From positions 1 to 64,000 of the forward strand of contig JACKQL020000183.1 of the NCBI GenBank assembly GCA_018296165.2: a stretch of 64,000 bases of DNA, read 5' to 3'. The DNA is from Termitomyces sp. T153 (Eukaryota; Basidiomycota; Agaricomycetes; Agaricales; Lyophyllaceae). Below, piece after piece: positions 1 to 11,689 of the stretch; position 1 is the stretch's first letter, and every line of letters begins with the position of its first letter. Made by a program: the position numbers and the translations under genes. Below the pieces are notes generated by a model that was given only the letters and a program-made list of their open reading frames with translations, ran no database searches and was not told the origin of the DNA.

Positions 1-1350
1 TTTCTTCTTTACCTTGTACTTTCTTTTTCTGACCGAGTACCTTCTTTTTATTGCCGTCAAATGATTTATTTCAGATGTAGTCTAACTTTTTTATTTGCTT
101 TTGGACTTAGTGTAAATTTGACAGATAAATCAATTTTAGTTTCGAACTTGAAGGACCCGATGAGATGTGTCGATGAGCGCGTCGCTCACCGTATGGTGAG
201 CGACGCGCTCATCGACGCGACAAGTGTATCTAATTCATGTTTCTAAACAAATATTAAAAGATTTCCTAATGGATGTTTCTCGAGAAACACTTTAAATTTT
301 CTAATACATTCTTTGTGAGTGGGACAAGGAATTTTCTCCGAGAAACACTTGAAAGAAACATGACAAGTGTTTACAAAGGAATACTAAAAGATAAACGTCA
401 TTCTTTTCTTGAGAACAAAGACTTGAAACATGTGTCATTTTTTCTATCTGTATCTCAGGGATAATCGAAAGAAAAAAATTTCCTTGTTCTCAAGGAAAAG
501 CATTGATATTTTTTAACTATTTTTATTATGTTCTTCCAACTACATTTTATGGGAGACTAGAAAAAAACCGCTTATAATTACATAACATGTTTCGAACAGC
601 TTTTTCTCAAGAAACTCTGGGGATTTCCCGAAGTGAATGACATACAATCCTTCGTGCTGTCTACAAACAGCTTATGACTTTAACACTTTAACACGTGTAC
701 TCATTCTCCACTTACCGAGGCTGGAGTTGTAACGTCCAATACCCAATTGGTTACCGGTGCCAGATCATGAAGGTGTCGTCGGAATGTGTGGGATGCACGT
801 GGGTGAGAGAGCAGGAGTGGGTCGCATGACGCGAATACGATAACCCACATACATGTTCAGATATTCTTACGCGTAGATGCGTCCCGTACCGGATTGTCCT
901 GTTGTGTTGTTCAAAGTTAATGGATATAATCACCCATTTCTTCACCCATTTGAGCGCTTTCTGCGCTTCTCTGAACCTGAGGAAATTGTTCTTTACCCAA
1001 GTGTCGTGCACTCTGCCACACGCGAGGTCAACTGCGTTTTTTGATCCACGTGATTGATGTAACGCGAGGCTGCCTAATAGGGCAGATGTCGAGTCACACG
1101 AGTCGAGTGAACTGGAGTAAGTTCTAGGATTGCGAAAAGTTAACTACTCTAGCACATCTTTGTCAGGTATATATAGGTAGATCAAAGGTTACGTAAGTGT
1201 AGTGAAATATCAAATGAGATAACGAGGGTTACCGATAAGAGTCCTGGTCACGATTCCCTTACATACGCCCTCCAGACGAGTGTAAGTGGCTCTGGAACTC
1301 GGCTCCTAGTCGGGATAGTGGGAAATGATATAAGACTTAAGAGAGTGACT
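1..1350. other. Intergenic DNA without a supportable gene
   Basis: No ORF here has recognisable motifs or a convincing exon structure; those present are short and overlap in several frames. The first 700 bases are AT-rich and the rest is CpG-normal, in contrast with the CpG-poor transposon DNA that starts near 2,400. The only structured feature is the inverted repeat at 169-216. Confidence 0.6.
169..216. repeat. Perfect 22-bp inverted repeat with a 4-base loop
   Basis: The left arm (169-190) and right arm (195-216) are exact reverse complements, separated only by GTAT (191-194). The arms contain GAGCGCGTCGCTCACC and are much more GC- and CpG-rich than the AT-rich sequence around them. As RNA this would be a very stable hairpin; as DNA it could extrude as a cruciform. 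No target-site duplication or ORF was seen next to it. Confidence 0.9.
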
Positions 1351-1646
1351 TGGGTCAGCGTGATCGGTTAAGGAGAGTTGGGAGTTGGATAGAAGGAGCG
1401 CGTTTTGTTCAGTTGGAGAAGAGGAAATTGTTTAAGAAATCGTCTTCGTCTCCGGGATTCATGGCTACGTCAATATCAGCCGAAGCGCCCAAGGCCGGTT
1501 GTCGCCCTCTTGAGTTAGATGACTCTGCTATTGGTTGCCCCTCGGGACCGGGGACGGAAGTTTGATTGCAATAGACAGGAGCGTCTGATGACCCTTCAGT
1601 GGGTGCTTCCAGCCAACGCGATGGGGCTACTGAATTAGAGAGGATC

Positions 1647-2375
1647 TCACAGAGGGAGAGGTGGTGGCTGGGCAACGGGCTCTGGAGGGGGAGAGAGATG
1701 CATGGGTATAGTCGACTTCTGAGCCAGGGTTCGTCCGACCTCATAACTTCGATCGAAGTAAGCGGTTAGGTGGTCATCGCGCAAGTGAGATCCGAAGTAG
1801 TCATCATTCTCCTGCCGCGTCACAGCCAGCTCTTCTTGACAATGTTGAAAGTACTTGTTCTTCCGATAGATGTCATCAAAGGGGCGCTCGAGAGCGATTT
1901 GAATTAGTCCCAGCTTGCGCCTGTCAATGCCCCGCGTGGGGTAAGTATTCCAAGCAGGGACAAGCTCCTGGTACCAATTCCTGTCAACAAACTGGGTATG
2001 TATGGAGCCAGGGGGTACGCAATGCTCGGGTATGATCCACTGCTTGGTCTGGGGCTTGTATTCTGCAAGCCAATAAGGGTATTCATCTTGGGGTGCAGCA
2101 TTAAAGAACCTGGAAAAGGGGTGGTATCCCATCAGGGGCTTTATTCCAACCCTACAATCCTCCGGAGTTGCTATAGTGACATCACTGAACCGCAGATACA
2201 GTGCCACCTGGAGGGGGTGAAGGATGCCCATAGAAGTATCCCCATGAGAAAGGTTCAACAACATTGAGACTCGGTCTTGCTTGATCCAAGGATGTTGCAG
2301 GGTAATGGGGATTGGAGCGGGGTGGTTTTTTCGAGGATGGGGGACTTTGGATCCACGCGCGCCACCTTGATACAT
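1647..2375 (-). CDS. Unrecognised 242-residue ORF, possibly transposon-derived
   Basis: This is an uninterrupted reading frame with a credible protein composition: aromatic-rich in the middle (segments such as GYHPFSRFFNAA and YPYWLAEYKPQTKQW) and ending in a proline-rich tail (SPPPEPVAQPPPLPL). I do not recognise it with confidence. Its layout, with LHPLQVALYLRF followed by GYHPFSRFFNAA, resembles what I recall of the ORF behind the integrase in some agaricomycete Ty3 elements, and it lies just downstream of integrase C on the same strand; that link is inference. It is CpG-normal whereas integrase C is CpG-poor, so the two may differ in age or origin. A second frame on the same strand (1409-1744) has an acidic end (NPGDEDDFLNNFLFSN) and could be a C-terminal exon, but no in-frame GT-AG intron was found. 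Confidence 0.4.
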   Translation of the reverse strand: MYQGGARGSKVPHPRKNHPAPIPITLQHPWIKQDRVSMLLNLSHGDTSMGILHPLQVALYLRFSDVTIATPEDCRVGIKPLMGYHPFSRFFNAAPQDEYPYWLAEYKPQTKQWIIPEHCVPPGSIHTQFVDRNWYQELVPAWNTYPTRGIDRRKLGLIQIALERPFDDIYRKNKYFQHCQEELAVTRQENDDYFGSHLRDDHLTAYFDRSYEVGRTLAQKSTIPMHLSPPPEPVAQPPPLPL

Positions 2376-2439
2376 GCTGGGTGATGGAAAGTCACATGGG
2401 AAGTGGGTAGCAGAGGTGGGGAAAAAAGGAAGGCAAATT

Positions 2440-3324
2440 CTAAATTTCCTGTTTTCTATTAGCAGCTCTGGTCTGCTTTACTTGAGCTGATAGGATACTG
2501 TCATGAGCAGCCATTATGGCCATGCGTAAACGCTGAGCAAATACCCATACTCCAGCATACTCTCCAGTTGGTGCCTGGTTCCAGATGAAGGCCCTAGGCA
2601 CATGTCCATTGAGGAAGAAAGGCAAATAGCCAGTGCTGTCTGATTGTGCAATGTTGATGGCAAATTTGATGGTGGGTAGCTTGGGAACCCAATCCCGCTG
2701 GTTGGTTGCTATGCATTGCCTGATCATTTGAGTCACAGTACAATTGGCCCTTTCCATGGCCCCATCCACTTTGGGATGATATGAGGATGACAGTCTCAGC
2801 TGGGTCCCAATTAAGGCATATAAGTGAGACCAGAACATGCTGGTAAAATATGAGTCTCTATCACTCACAATGGCACATGGTAGCCCATGGAACTTATACA
2901 CTTCTGCAAATACTAGCTCAGCAATGTGCTTGGCTGTGTAATTGGTGCGACCTGGTACTAGGTGCACAATGGCAGTGAGATGATCTGTAATTACAGTTAG
3001 TGAATCATATGTTGCATCCCTATCCTTTGATTCAGGAAGGGGACCCACGAAGTCGATTCCTATGACCTCCCATGGTTGGTTTGTAGCCTTAAGTGGATGT
3101 AATAGACTGTAGGGGTGTTGGTTCAATGGTTTACTTCTCCAGAAAGTGGCACAAGTGTTGCAATAGACCTGTACATTGTTTGTCATGCTTTTCCACCACA
3201 CCAAGCTGCTGAGGTAAAGTAACATCTTACATGGTCCTAGATGGGCCAGCAGTGAGTGAGCTTCTGAGATGACTATTTCTCTGATGCTTCTCCCCCCTAC
3301 TATAACTGCTGGTATACACAGCAA
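2440..3324 (-). pseudogene. Integrase of Ty3 element C
   Basis: The 294-residue frame begins in the zinc-binding region (AHLGPCKMLLYL, then CNTCATF) and runs through the catalytic core: IGIDFVGPLPES holds the first Asp, IVSDRDSYFTSMFW the second, and KVDGAMERAN the Glu region (usually TDGQTERxN; here the motif is altered to VDGAMERAN). The later part (SDSTGYLPFFLNGHVPR) matches the usual end of the integrase core. The frame stops at AANRKQEI where the C-terminal domain should follow, so the protein is truncated. Protease and RT lie upstream on the same strand. Family assignment is firm; activity is very unlikely. Confidence 0.85.
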
Positions 3325-3931
3325 TCTGCCAGTTGATGCTTTGAGAAAGATGAGGTCATCCTTGAGGTTGAAATTCTTATAATGTTTAGGATTTTCAATG
3401 ATTTTTTTGAACAGCTGATCTTCTCTGTATTTTTCCTGTATACTCCTGCATAAGTCTATGGGTTCATGGCCATCCTGGATTAGTTCTTCCAGTGAGACAG
3501 GAGGTAGTCATTCTATTAAGTTAGTTAGGGTTTGTGATTGGGTTGCTATATTTTTGTCCAATCCCTGTTCTTCAGTTGTTTGATCTGATTGGGTTGACTT
3601 AGGTAAACTTGACTCAACCACAGGTCTTTGTGCTAGCAGCCTAATAACCAATTTTTCAGGAGTTTGGGAGCAGTGTTGCTGTATCTCCTGGGACCTACCC
3701 TCCTTTCATTCCTCTGGGCCTTGAAGAACAAAATCTCTCTTCATGTGTGCGGCAAATTCCTTTGAAGTTTTGGGCCTTCCAGTCTCAGCAGGTTCCATGT
3801 TCCTACCCTTTCCTTTACCCTTTCGCTCATTTGAGCTGGGTGAGTGTTGCACAGTTGTATTCTGGCCTTCAAGGCCCACTAATACTGGCATTGATATCAG
3901 GTGTCCTTCCAATGTGTCATTATCTACTACA

Positions 3932-5163
3932 TCATGATAGGTGTATTCTGATTGAGCCCTCACAGTTCCTGGTTTGTTGCAACTGTGATAGAGCATCTGA
4001 TAATATATTATCTGCTTCAGGGACATATTCTATTGTAAAATCAAACTCGCCTGTCTTTTCCATCCACTGAGCCTGCTGTCCTGATAGGTTTTTCTGCTGA
4101 AGTAAGTGGACTAATCCCTTGTGGTCCATGTACCATCTAAATTCAGTACCTTGTGACAGATCCCAATGTTGCAGCATAGTCTCTATACCAGCCAGCATTT
4201 CTATTTTGTGAATGGGGTAGTTCTGTTTTGCAGGGTTTAATTTAGCTGAATAGAATGCCACCACATGGCATTTTTCCAGTCATTTCCCTGACTAATAATT
4301 CCAGCTATTCCTGTTACACACCCATCTGTAATCATATTTATGCATTCTGCTCCTGGTCCATAAACAGGAGGTTTTCAATGGTGATCTTTGCACAATGATG
4401 CCAACCATTTGACATCTTCAAATGCACACTGATGGGTGTACTCCCATCAAAACAGTACTGTGTCCCTGGTCAGCCCATGCAGTATTCCCATCAGGATGCA
4501 TACTCTGTCTATATCATTGGCCAGATAACCAGCTGCTCCAAGAAACCCTCTTGGCAAATCTCTATTGGTAGGGACCTTCCATTTTACCAATGTGTCTACT
4601 TTATTGGGGTCTATCTGGATTCCCTCATTGTCAACCACCCAACCCAGGATTTTCATTTCTTGACACAAGAACTTGAGTTTTTGTTCACTTAGGTAAAGTT
4701 TCTGTCATTGCAAGATGTCAATTACTATTTTAACATGCTCTATGTGTTCTTCTAGTGTATTTGAGTAGATTATTATATCATCCAAATACACATCCATGAA
4801 TCTTCCCAGATAGGGTGCAAACAAGTAATTCATAAGTGCTTGGTATGTGGCAGGTGCATTGCAGTCACCCTGCTGAATTACATGGCTGATGATATTGCCA
4901 TTGGGGGTTGTGACTATGGTTCTCAGTGCATGTTCAGGTTTAATTTGGATCTGTTCATACATGTCCTGACCATCCATCAGAGATCTATATCTAGCCCAGG
5001 CAATGTGACAGAGGATACCATCTATATCAGGCAATGGCAATGATTCTTTACTGGTGTTGGCATTTTGGGCCTGTAAATCACTAACTATCCTTAGCCTCAG
5101 AGGTTCTCTGGGTTTCCCTGGCTTTTTTAGGAACATCATAGGTATGGCATTCTCTCCCATCAT
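3932..5163 (-). pseudogene. Reverse transcriptase-RNase H of element C, interrupted
   Basis: Three broken pieces are in order. At 4705-5163, an RT palm with LRIVSDLQAQNANT, the HVIQQGDCNAPATYQALMN strand and an intact YLDD catalytic box (DVYLDDIIIYSN). At 4447-4668, the thumb/connection (KILGWVVDNEGIQIDPNKV, GFLGAAGYLANDI). At 3932-4264, the RNase H end (VAFYSAKLNPAKQNYPIHKIEMLAGIE is the usual tether-region signature, followed by WYMDHKGLVHLLQQ). The pieces are separated by stop codons and frameshifts. The YLDD box is still intact in this copy, unlike in family B. Confidence 0.85.
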
Positions 5164-5367
5164 TACTTCCCCTCTCCCAGTGTTGATATAGGTTGCCCAT
5201 TTCTCAGCCCATTAGGGTTTCAGGGCCTCAGGACATCTAGATTGTCTCCATGGGTGAATCTTTGACTCATCTATCAATGGTATTTCATGATTGATCACCC
5301 TCAAAGGAGGTAATGGAGTCTCAGCAGCTGATTTGCACAAAGGTTTGGCATATTCCAATAACTTCTC

Positions 5368-5793
5368 CTATACCCAGTCTAAGTTTTCTTCATAGATGGC
5401 CATGGCACAGGTAGACAGGCATGCTACCCCATTCCCCTCTATCCTAGGCAGAGGCTCTTTATTTCCAACTGTGACATGCAGTGGATTTAGTCCAAATGTG
5501 AGTTGGTGCTGATATATCCATGGAGTTCCAAGGATAACACTGTACCCATTGAGGTTCATTATGTTGAAATACCTTTCCCCTGAAATACACTGATATTCCA
5601 TTTGGACAGTGGCCCCATGATTGACTTGGGATTGGGACCCTTGAACAGCCAGCTGCACTAGAATGGGGTCTGCTAACTCAATCTTGCAAACCTTAAGCCG
5701 TTCTGCCACTGTGTTTGACATGAAATCACCTAAGAATCCCAAGTCCACCAGGGCTTGGACAGGATGCCCATTCATCTTAGCTACTATAACCAA
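5368..5793 (-). pseudogene. Retropepsin-like protease of element C
   Basis: The 141-residue frame has the retropepsin layout: AKMNGHPVQALVDLGFLGDFMSNTVAE corresponds to the active-site strand (normally DSGS or DSGA, here DLGF, so the motif is damaged), and GYSVILGTPWIYQHQLTFG corresponds to the ILG flap-side motif. It sits directly upstream of the RT in transcription order, as expected for gag-pro-pol. The altered residue after the catalytic Asp indicates loss of function. Confidence 0.75.
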
Positions 5794-5799
5794 GGGTTT

Positions 5800-6950
5800 T
5801 GGTATTTTCTGCTGCTCATCCTTTCATCAGGCATTGTTTCATCTTAGCATGGGGTAAGTACCTGCTTCCACTTGTTGACCATTGAGTTCTCAGGCATTCA
5901 GAGTGTCTTGGACCCCCTCTACACTATTCAAGTCTGGGCCCCTAGCTTCCCTTATGACCTGAGCCAAGTCCTTGTCCAGCCATGAGAGAGGTATCATACA
6001 AGGACTTTCCAAGTCTCCATCTCCCAAAGGGCTGCTTGCCCCTATTACAAACCTTCAGGGATCCTGGGATAGCTTATGGCTATGCCATCATACTATGTTG
6101 AACTGAGTATCTTTCAGGAATTCAGGTAAGATCCTTGCTTGGAATTCAAGCACACAATCATTGACTTTGTAATAAGGTCCATTAATTCCTTCTCATAAAT
6201 AGATTCAGAATTGTCTGCCCCTTATTACTCTTTGTTCTTCCCCTGCTACTGTATAGGGAGATCCCAACTCCAGCATGTGAGAAGCATTCCAGGCATATAG
6301 ATCCCCCAAAGGAGTTGTTCAATACCAGTTAGTGTGTGTCACTGGGACCTGAGATTCTTCCACACACTACTTGGCATACCAGGTCCCTATCTCATATTCT
6401 TCATCTGTCACATCAATTTTTGGCACAACAAAATCAGTCCCACAAACCTGATCCCACAAGGACATTTTGTGTTCACTGATGTTAAAGGCTACAGAATGAG
6501 GACCCTTGTACTGTAGACAATTGGCTGGGTCTCCAGGGTATGGTGTAGTAGCTTGAGCATGTATTCTAACTTACAGGCAGTGGCACTTCCCAGGATCTCA
6601 GGTTTTCCTCTTCACTTCTCTGCTTCCCACAATAGGAGGGTTTGGGTTTTGCCATTTCAGACCTCCATGTCATACACAGCATCCCCCCAGCCAAACCTGT
6701 GTAATGAAAAGTTGAACCCTTGTCAACCTTCCCAATGATCTTTTCAATGACTCTTTGCCCAAGCTAAGAATGCTTTGTCTTCCATGGAATTGTCCTTCAT
6801 GTCTGGGTAAACCATGTTTGAATATACAAATACAACCTTGTCCTAGTTGGGAGGTGTACCATTCTCCCATGTTATGCTGCTCCTTGAAGCAACTATTGAA
6901 CTCACAACCCTTGAGCTCAGGAATGTATAGAGCATGGTTTTCACACTATA
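5800..6950 (-). pseudogene. Gag-side leader region of element C, full of stops
   Basis: No long frame survives, but minus-strand translation in short blocks gives protein-like text leading into the protease: ESPCMIPLSWLDKDLAQV, then PYYKVNDCVLEFQARIL and FNISEHKMSLWDQV further upstream. The blocks are collinear and broken mostly by TAG and TGA. Their order and position match the N-terminal polyprotein of a family of agaricomycete Ty3 elements that I recognise by these motifs. Plus-strand ORFs in this interval are shadows. Confidence 0.55.
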
Positions 6951-7084
6951 ATGACTGTTCATGTTCCTACTTTCCAGCCCCTTATTCAAAATTGTTATTC
7001 TAATTCCCCCTTTTGGTATGCCTGTTTCAGTGCCACAGGCTGGTTCCTTGTGCCATCATTCCTCCTTTGCATTCTTAGCTTCCA

Positions 7085-7583
7085 TTTGTTCCATTTATCT
7101 CTTCCTCCTTTGTATTTCTTCCATTCATCCTTTCCCTCCCATTCATTCCATTCATCCTTTCCCTCCCATTCATTCCATTCATCTTCCTTTATTCATTTCC
7201 TATTATTCCCCATTCAGTTTCTTCCCTTCTTCTTCCTTTAGTTATTTCATATTCTTCCCCATTCAGGTTCTTTTCCATTTAGGTTCTTCCATTCATCTTC
7301 CTTTCCCTTCCTTTCATTTCATTCTTTCTCATTCATTCCCCTTTACCTCCTTTCAGTCAACATTCCAATTTGGTTATTCTTAGATCAGATCTAGATCTTG
7401 CCAGAATTGATGCCACTCAGGTGCTTTTGCCAGTCCCATGCTTCCCCTTCTATTACAGTGATTGGACTATTATTGGGTGTATAGTCTAGTCTAGTCCTTG
7501 TCCTATCCTGTTCTGTATTTCTTCTGGTGTATTTTAAAGGGATAATGTTGCTGGAACTTGGTTTACCAGGAGGTTTACAGTTT
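7085..7583. repeat. CT-rich low-complexity tract with a short tandem duplication, and junction DNA
   Basis: From about 7,085 to 7,380 the plus strand is almost pure pyrimidine, built from variants of CCATTCATCCTTTCCCTC; a unit of about 26 bases is directly repeated between roughly 7,120 and 7,185. The reading frames here translate to Phe/Ser/Pro-rich strings and are not genes. From 7,391 to 7,583 no gene is seen; this is the junction between elements C and B1. Confidence 0.7.
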
Positions 7584-7940
7584 TCAGCCTTGATAAATGT
7601 TTGTTTTAACTTCTGGTGTTTTATTATGTTCCCAATGGTGTGACAACAATGTATCAATGTTAGCCTGTGGTTCCCAAGAGATGTCCTTGATGCCATATCC
7701 CTTCCATTTCACCTTGAACTGCAACTTCCCTTGGAATATCCTGCTATCCAAGTTTTCCTCCACCTCATACTCCTCCTCATTGTTGACCAGAACTGGTGGT
7801 GGGGGTGGCTTAGGATAATGGCCTGGGACTGGATCCTCTGGAGCTGGAAATAACTTGACCACATTGAAGACTGAGTGCAGTTGACATAGGCCTGCTGGGA
7901 TTTCAAGTCCATATGCCAAAGGCCCTACCTTCTTCTCCAC
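7584..7940 (-). pseudogene. Integrase C-terminus and chromodomain, copy B1
   Basis: The frame starts in the GPF-like linker (KVGPLAYGLEIPAGLCQLHSVF is a variant of the usual LELP...IHPVFHVS text), passes a proline spacer, and reaches a chromodomain: EYEVEENLDSRIFQGKLQF, then KVKWKGYGIKDISWEPQANI. The aromatic residues that form the methyl-lysine cage (Y, W, W) are present. Chromodomains of this type target chromoviral integration to marked chromatin. After WEPQANID the sequence no longer matches copy B3, so the end is lost or replaced. Confidence 0.8.
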
Positions 7941-7973
7941 TGTGAAGGGGCCAAGATGACAATGTGACAGCTT

Positions 7974-9226
7974 CTAGGATGGCCTTGTTGTCTGAATATC
8001 TGAGCTATCCAAGTACACACTGTCCCCAGGCTTATAAACTGGGGCAGGTGTCCATCTGCAATCATAGTACCATGCCATGTCCTCCTTGGCCTTCACCAAG
8101 GCAGCTTTTTCCTCCTCCTGTGTCCTCATCCAATCCACAAACTCATTGAAAGAGTTGTTCTCTGAGGGGTGTGCCCAAGGTTTGAATCCCATGCAAGGAT
8201 GCCTGCTAGTGTCCAGGAAGAATGGAGTCATCTGTGTGGAAGAGTGGATGTGGTTGTTGTATTGGAATTCAGCATCTGGCAACAACTCATCCCAGTCATC
8301 CTACCTCTCATTACAAAACAGGCAGAGATACTGTTCCAGTTCCTGGTTAACATGTTCTGTCTGCCCATCTGACTGAGGGTGATAGGCCATGGTGGTATGG
8401 AGCTTCACTCCTAGCAGGCAATACAGTTCCCAAGTGAATTCCACTCTAAACTGGGGGCCCCAGTCAGAGACATACACATCTAACAGACCATGGAATTTCC
8501 AGACATTCTTCTAATACAGGCTAGCTGCTCCTAAGGCAGAGCATGTGGTGTGAGTAGGTATGAAGTGAGCCTGTTTGCCATAGAGGTCCACCACTACCAT
8601 CACAGCATTGTACTCATGGGCATCTGGGAGTTCCACAATGAAATCCACTGATGTGACACTCCAGCAAGCAGCTGGAATAGAGAGTGGGTGGAGCTTGCAG
8701 CAAGGCTTGGTGCAGAGACAGAGGTCACAGGTGCTAGTGTAGGTGCCTACATATCAGGAGATCTGTGGTCACCAATAGTTCCAGGATACCAGCTCCAGCA
8801 TCTTCCACCTTCCAGAATGTTCAGCTACCCAAGAGTCCTGATGTTGTTCTACAATTCACTGGCAAAGTTCTGGAATGTTAGGCACATAGATACATCCTCT
8901 GAAGGTCAAAAGCCCATCATGAAGACCCCACTCATCTGCATGCACTGACTTGACTCTGCTTGCCCATTGAGCTCATAGGGCCTGTGCAGCCTGGGCCACT
9001 GCATCCTTCTGTGCACCCTCCCAGTTCCCTCTTCGGATGTCTTTAAGGATGTTTGCCTCATCCCCTTGAACCACAATCCTTTCTAGCACCTGGATGGCAA
9101 AGAGCTCAGGCTTGAGAAAGACAATGTTGACATTATCTCCTGTTCCTCTGCCATGGTCAGCCTGCCTGGACAATGCATTTGGTTTGCCCATGCTCTGTCC
9201 AGGTTTGTAATGCAGCAAAGTCAAAG
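7974..9226 (-). pseudogene. Integrase, copy B1
   Basis: The best-preserved block (7974-8285) is the end of the catalytic core (LPDAEFQYNNHIHSSTQMTPFFLDTSRHP) and the following basic linker (PGDSVYLDSSDIQ). The catalytic core itself (about 8,350-8,700) can be followed only in short blocks: the plus strand at 8,341-8,400 and 8,580-8,660 is the complement of the usual SDGQTE and IVVDLYGK regions. Copy B3 shows the same protein with fewer breaks. CpG-poor and inactive. Confidence 0.7.
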
Positions 9227-10315
9227 TTAGCCAGATACAGAGACTACCAAGCCTGATGTCCATTTGAGTTTCTTAACAGAAGAGAAGTACTCCAGGTTCT
9301 TGTAGTCTGTACAGACTTCAAATGTATGCTGTGCACCTTTAAGAAAATGGTGCCATGCTTCAAAGGACTGAATAATTGCCAGCATCTCCTTGTCATGGAT
9401 CTCATGGTTCCATTCTACTGCATCAAGGCTTTTAGAGTAGAAGGCTACTGGATGCCATTTGCCATCCTCCTTTGACTGCTGGGAGAGGACTGCCCCCATA
9501 GCAAAGTCTGAGCTATCCACTTCCACACAGAATGGAGAGTCATCATTGGAGAACAGGAGGACAGGCTTTGAGGTCACTGCTTGCTTGAGGGCATTGAAGG
9601 CAGCCTGCTGTGGGGGCTCCCACCACCATGCTGTATCCTTTACTGTGAGGTCAAAGAGGGGGCATGCATGGTGGGAGAAGTCCTGTATGAACCTCTGATA
9701 GAAATTGACAGACCCAAGAAAGGCCTGTACTTCCTTCTTATTTCTTGGCTCAGGCCACTCCACTACACCTGCCACTTCAATGGGGTCCATCTCTGCTGTT
9801 CCATGCAAAATGATCAAACTCAGGTACTCCACCTTAGTCTGCTCAAATTCACACTTCTCAGGCTTTAGATAGAGCTGGTGTTGGCAGAGGCATTCCAAGA
9901 CAATGCACATGACCCAGCAATGCTCCTCTAGAGTTTTAGTGTAGATGAGGATATTGTCAAGATATATGCAGACAACATCCTCTGCAATCAGATCACAGAA
10001 AATGTCATTCATCATAGTCTGGAAGGTGGCTGGGCTATTGGTAAGACCAAAGAACATCACTAGAGATTCAAAGAGTCTGCAATTGGTTTGGAATTCTGCC
10101 TTCCACTTGTCTCCTTCTTTGATGTGTACATTGTTGTAGCCCCAACAGACATCTAACTTTGTGAAGTAGCATGCACCACAAAGGTTGTTGACAAGTTCTG
10201 AGATGAGTGGCAAATAATAGCAATTCTTCACTGTCATTGCATTCAAGACACAATAATCCTGAACCAGATGAAGAGACCCATCCTTCTTCTTAATAAAAAA
10301 GACTAGAGAGGCCAT
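9227..10315 (-). pseudogene. Reverse transcriptase-RNase H, copy B1 (long open frame, catalytic Asp lost)
   Basis: A 362-residue frame remains open. It begins at the RT fingers ([20 protein letters not shown]), has FTKLDVCWGYNNVHI (palm motif A), FGLTNSPATFQTMMNDIF, and the catalytic box reads YLDNILIY instead of YLDD. The thumb (VQAFLGSVNFYQRFIQDF) and the RNase H start (FCVEVDSSDFAMGAVLSQ, HPVAFYSKSLDAVEWNHEIHDKEMLA split here) follow. The D-to-N change matches GAC GAC becoming GAC AAT/AAC at a CpG site. The same change is seen in B3. An open frame is therefore not evidence of activity here. Confidence 0.88.
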
Positions 10316-10442
10316 TGGAGACTTGGAAGGTTGTATCTGTCCTGAGCTAAGATTCTCCTGCAGGAAAGCATCCAGCTCATCCTGCTCATGGGGTGCAAGC
10401 AGATAGACCTTTCAGCTGGAGGGCTCTGCATCAGGTATCAGC

Positions 10443-11556
10443 TCAATTGTATAATATTGCATGATCCCACTGCTTGTGCTCTGGAAGTAAATCAAAGGAG
10501 GCCTTGGAGAATACATCCAAAGTCATGGAGGTGATTGGGAACAGTGCTACAGAAAGCCTTGGGCTGTGAGTTTGTTGCAAATGCCTCAGCCAGATGTTGA
10601 GAAGTAGTCTGACTGGCTCAAATCCCTGCCACAGTAGGAGGGGGGCAGAAGGTTGTAGCATGGATCTGATCACCTACCTCTATGGTTTCATCTAGGGACT
10701 TTGCATCTGGAGTATGGGTCCATTCTCCTTCACCTCTCTCTTCCTCTGGATATTCACATCCAACACCTCAGACATCCTTGTGGAGGGCCTCTCTATGAGG
10801 GAATGCCAAAGGGGGGGGGGACTCAGGAGGTCAAGATCAGCCAGCATAAGGGAGATGCCCAGTGTGACAGGCATGCACAGCAGCATGCTCATGAATCTTG
10901 GCTCTCTGCTCCTTACAAGCTTCTTCTGCATAAGTAATGCAGCAACAGGGGCAATGGCTCATCTTCACCTCACCCATAGTCCAGTCAATCTTTGGGTTGT
11001 GTTCACATAGCCAGGTGAACCCCAAGATCATGTCTTGCTTTCCCAAACTAGTGACAGCAAAAGTGGCTCACTCTGAGTGGCCTTGGTAGCAGAGGACCAG
11101 GTCCACCATGGAGCAAATAGAGCCAGCTTCATTGAGCATGCCATCAATATTGTACATGGGGATAGGATGGGAAAGAGGGCAAGTGGTGAGGTAGTGTCAT
11201 TGCATATAATCAGTGTTGAGGAAGAGGCCTGTTGCTCCACTGTCAAGGAGGGCAACCACACTTTGGATCTTCTGGATGTCTGTTGTCTCAATTTCTATTT
11301 GTAGCTTCAGGGAGTTGGTAGAAGGGGTGAGAGCAACAACATAGCAATGGGGGAGATGGTGTTCCCATGCAGGAATCTGGAGGTGTGAACTAGGAGGTGT
11401 GTTTTCAGCAGAGACTTTAGCTGGAGGGGGAGTTTGTACATCTGAGGAGTGGCTTATTGTTTCAGGCATAGTATCAACAATGACAACAGATATATTTGAT
11501 TCTACAGACAGGGGGGAAAAACAATTAGCACTAGGCAATGGGGGTGTACAGGTCAT
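10443..11556 (-). pseudogene. Protease region of copy B1
   Basis: At 11197-11556 the frame ends in an intact retropepsin active site (SVVALLDSGATGLFLNTDY). The flap-side strand is found further on at 10837-11046 (KQDMILGFTWLCEHNPKIDW), as expected for one retropepsin domain. Between these and the RT, several short frames in different phases make up the connector. A run of eleven G residues at about 10,810 is one of the frame-breaking points. Frames are shifted at least twice between DSGA and ILG, so no protease could be made. Confidence 0.75.
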
Positions 11557-11689
11557 CTGCTGCCCTTTTAAAAATCCTCAGATTCTGTAGGAGTCTCCTC
11601 CAACACATTAGCCACTTCATTTGACTGGACAGCTATAGGTGCATCCAGAGAGGAGGTTCCCATTGCATCCTGGGCTGTGAGGAGTTGGA

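Larger units (their letters stand above)
2400..7390 (-). mobile_element. Decayed Ty3/Gypsy element, family C
   Basis: Read on the minus strand, this interval carries in order a gag-like region, an aspartic protease, reverse transcriptase, RNase H and integrase, the Ty3/Gypsy order. All reading frames are interrupted and CpG dinucleotides are almost absent, which indicates long-term CpG decay. No flanking LTR pair was found. The left edge is placed where CpG content changes near 2,400, just after the integrase frame stops. The right edge is uncertain because a low-complexity tract separates it from family B. The stretch 3,325-3,931 lies between RNase H and integrase and holds only frame-broken pol sequence. 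Confidence 0.75.

Noticed and set aside
6951..7383. Phe/Ser/Pro-rich ORFs that look like membrane proteins
   Set aside because: They are translations of a CT-rich low-complexity tract in two frames.
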